Assembly: GCA_964529305.1 (NCBI GenBank)
Contig: CAZGUX010000202.1
Location: 21,323-85,322 of the forward strand
DNA from: CAZGUX01 sp964529305
GTDB lineage: Bacteria > Acidobacteriota > Terriglobia > Bryobacterales > Bryobacteraceae
Reading direction: 5' to 3'
DNA length: 64,000 bases
Of the stretch, positions 62,093 through 64,000 are shown one piece after another (positions within the stretch are counted from its first letter, which is position 1; each line of letters opens with the position of its first letter). Under the pieces are notes generated by a model. The model was not told the DNA's origin and searched no databases. It was given only the letters and a program-made list of their open reading frames with translations. A program made the translations under genes and the position numbers.

Positions 62093-64000
62093 TCACTCGA
62101 GTTCGGAAAGGCAGCGCGCGGACTCTGCCGCGATCCGTTCCACCAGGTCGGCCAGGAATTCCTGGCGATGGCCGGTCTCCGCGCTGAGCAGGATGTACGG
62201 ATTCATCACCGTCGCCCGAATGACGAAGATGCCCTGGTCAGGGTAGCCGGCCGGGTCCACCCCCGCGCGAGCCAACAGGTCCTCCACCGAATGGGGCGAG
62301 TACTGCGGCAGGTGGAAACGCGTGCGCGACAGGAAGAACGGCTGGGAGTAGCTGTAGTCTCGTTCGCCCAACTCGGCCTGGATGGTGAATCGCTTGTAGA
62401 CGGCCTCGCTCAGGCGGTTCATGAGCGAGAGCGAGTTCGATTCCTTGGCCTTGACGACGAAGCAGACCATGTTCGTGTCCGGGGGCGGGGCCGTGATCGG
62501 GACAAAGCGATACCGGGTCTCCTCATGGTTGGCACGGCAGGACTGCTCCCAATGCACCAGCCGTTCGTAAAGCTCGCGCGCCGCCAGCAGCGAGGCACGC
62601 ATGATCTCGCCGTAGCCTTCGCGCGACGGCGGAATGGTGCGGTGCGACAGCCAGCACGAGGCCGCGGCCGCTCCGGGTTTGGATCCCTCGAGAATGAACG
62701 GGCCGACGTTCGACGGCGGCTGATATACCTTCGACTGCACGTCTTCGGGAGTCGTCACCGTGAGGTACGGCGCATCCTGGGTGAGGAAGTGGCGGACCCG
62801 ATCGTTTCGGAACGCCACCACGCCGCAGGGATAGGGAACGTAGCCCATCTTATGCGGGTCGACCGTGATGGACTCGGCCTTCGGGAAGGTGAGATAGGCC
62901 GAACAGACTTCCCGGCTGCCCCAGCGCAGATCGATCGAGCGCTCGTAGAGGCCCCGGCGGATCAGGAGGCGGCGCGAAGCGAACTGGTTGATCTCCGCGA
63001 TGCGCGCGGGGAAATCGGATTCCGCGGGATTCTCGCTGCAATCGCGGCTGACAAACAGGGTGCGGAGGTACCCTGCCCAGGCGGAGTCCACGTGGAGCCA
63101 GAAGCTGACGCCGCGATCCGCCTCCAGGCGGCGCCGAAAGTCGCAGATCTCATGGATGGGGTCAACCGACCCTTCCTCGGTGGTGCCGGCGATCGCAATC
63201 ACCGCCAGGGGGCACATCCCCTGATCGAGGGCGCGGCCGACCCTGGCTTCCAGGTCGCGTAGGTCGAGGCGGAACTGGCGGTCGACATCCACAAGGATGA
63301 CGTTTTCCTTCCCGATGCCGAGCAGATCGCAGGCTTTGACCACGCTGTAGTGAGCGGTGCCGGACACGAAGACCGCCGGAGGCCAGGCCTGGAAGGCGTG
63401 ACGCACCCCATGGCCGGGCAGGTCGACGCCGGTTTTGGCGAGCAGGCTCCAGACGGTGCTTACGGCTTCGGCCTCGGCTAAGCCCAATTGTTGCCGCACG
63501 GCCTCAATCAGGCGGGGGAGCAGGAAAATCGCCTCGTTGGGCCGGATCGAGAGGCACTGGCGGTCGTCCAGCGAGGCAAGGGGAATGGGTTCGGTTTGCC
63601 CGGGCAGCTTGACCGCGAGGCCGATGCCTTCCGACAGGCATAGCCGCCGGGCGGCCAAAGGGAAATACCGGACATTCCGGGCGACCCAGAGGGCCTCCAG
63701 GTTGGCGACGGTCCCGCCGCTGGTGATGTGGGCCCAGCCAAACTCTCTGCGGGTTTCCCGATGATGAGCCCCAATTGGAGGTGGTGGCGAATAACCGAGC
63801 ATGCGGAGGATGTCCGCAGCGACCTCGAGTTCCCACTCCACGGTCACCGGCGCGGCCTCCGGGGTCACGTTGTTCGGGTTGTACAGCATGCCGGCAAAAT
63901 AGCCGAGGACCGACGGCAGCGTCTGGTCGCTCAGCATGTGAGCGACGTAGCGTGGACTGTAGAAAGGGAAGTGGCGCTTGAGGCGGGCCAGCATCTCGCC
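62093..64000 (-). CDS. Group II PLP-dependent amino-acid decarboxylase, 5' end outside window
   Basis: The frame is open to the right edge, and an in-frame ATG at 63994 is probably internal because about 60 N-terminal residues of the family are missing. Motifs are SPRYVAHMLSDQTLPSVLG, SGGTVANLEALWVARN, the cofactor Asp/Ala region VIAIAGTTEEGSVDPI, HVDSAWAGY, and the PLP lysine in SITVDPHKMGYVPYP. It belongs to the glutamate/aromatic/diaminobutyrate decarboxylase group. Substrate is not predictable from these motifs. The gene is convergent with the UxuA-like gene, with 14 bases between them. Confidence 0.9.
   Translation of the reverse strand, partial: GEMLARLKRHFPFYSPRYVAHMLSDQTLPSVLGYFAGMLYNPNNVTPEAAPVTVEWELEVAADILRMLGYSPPPPIGAHHRETRREFGWAHITSGGTVANLEALWVARNVRYFPLAARRLCLSEGIGLAVKLPGQTEPIPLASLDDRQCLSIRPNEAIFLLPRLIEAVRQQLGLAEAEAVSTVWSLLAKTGVDLPGHGVRHAFQAWPPAVFVSGTAHYSVVKACDLLGIGKENVILVDVDRQFRLDLRDLEARVGRALDQGMCPLAVIAIAGTTEEGSVDPIHEICDFRRRLEADRGVSFWLHVDSAWAGYLRTLFVSRDCSENPAESDFPARIAEINQFASRRLLIRRGLYERSIDLRWGSREVCSAYLTFPKAESITVDPHKMGYVPYPCGVVAFRNDRVRHFLTQDAPYLTVTTPEDVQSKVYQPPSNVGPFILEGSKPGAAAASCWLSHRTIPPSREGYGEIMRASLLAARELYERLVHWEQSCRANHEETRYRFVPITAPPPDTNMVCFVVKAKESNSLSLMNRLSEAVYKRFTIQAELGERDYSYSQPFFLSRTRFHLPQYSPHSVEDLLARAGVDPAGYPDQGIFVIRATVMNPYILLSAETGHRQEFLADLVERIAAESARCLSELE

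Noticed and set aside
1..64000. CRISPR array, tRNA, rRNA, transposase or integrase
   Set aside because: No regularly spaced repeats, cloverleaf sequences or recombinase motifs were found on reading both strands.

Overview
The window looks like a piece of an acidobacterial chromosome, most likely order Bryobacterales (Candidatus Solibacter type). This is inferred from gene content: three very large TonB-dependent receptors of the Oar type with an N-terminal carboxypeptidase-regulatory domain, two DUF1501 / cytochrome-DUF1549-DUF1553 pairs, many Tat-signal proteins, high GC, and long non-coding frames opposite real genes. No rRNA, tRNA or CRISPR array was seen.

Layout. 1-4560 (minus): surface-polysaccharide operon with a Wzt-type ABC ATPase, a methyltransferase carrying a long coiled coil, and a two-domain glycosyltransferase cut by the left edge. 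4644-25518: carbohydrate and peptide metabolism, with an enolase-superfamily enzyme, three TonB receptors, a beta-propeller glycosidase-like protein, a threonine-dehydratase-like enzyme, an aminotransferase, an M19 dipeptidase-like protein and the first DUF1501 pair. 25552-34808: small secreted and membrane proteins, a HigBA toxin-antitoxin (TA) pair, an RluB-type pseudouridine synthase, a synthetase-ACP-acyltransferase fusion, an AAA ATPase, an HD-GYP response regulator and a Tat-exported SelA-like PLP protein. 34863-42373 (minus): housekeeping anmK, mutS, glutamate dehydrogenase, S41 protease and ddl.

42408-46731 is a dense TA island: an intact VapBC; a HigBA-type pair whose toxin has an in-frame stop; the eroded remains of another VapBC; another intact VapBC; and a three-gene toxin / HTH antitoxin / SecB-like chaperone operon, the architecture of the toxin-antitoxin-chaperone (TAC) systems known from Mycobacterium tuberculosis. 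Candidate palindromic operators precede most of these loci. The TAC part has visibly lower GC than its surroundings, which suggests acquisition.

47089-51911 (minus) is a tight operon of gamma-glutamyltransferase, a TIM-barrel isomerase/epimerase, asparaginyl-tRNA synthetase and arginase. 51963-56985 holds two exported DUF4440-like proteins and the second DUF1501 pair. 57009-62078 holds a hybrid histidine kinase, a sialidase-like propeller, a small acidic protein and a mannonate-dehydratase-like enzyme. A group II PLP decarboxylase runs off the right edge. Several sugar-acid type enzymes carry apparent Tat signals, which suggests part of this metabolism is periplasmic.
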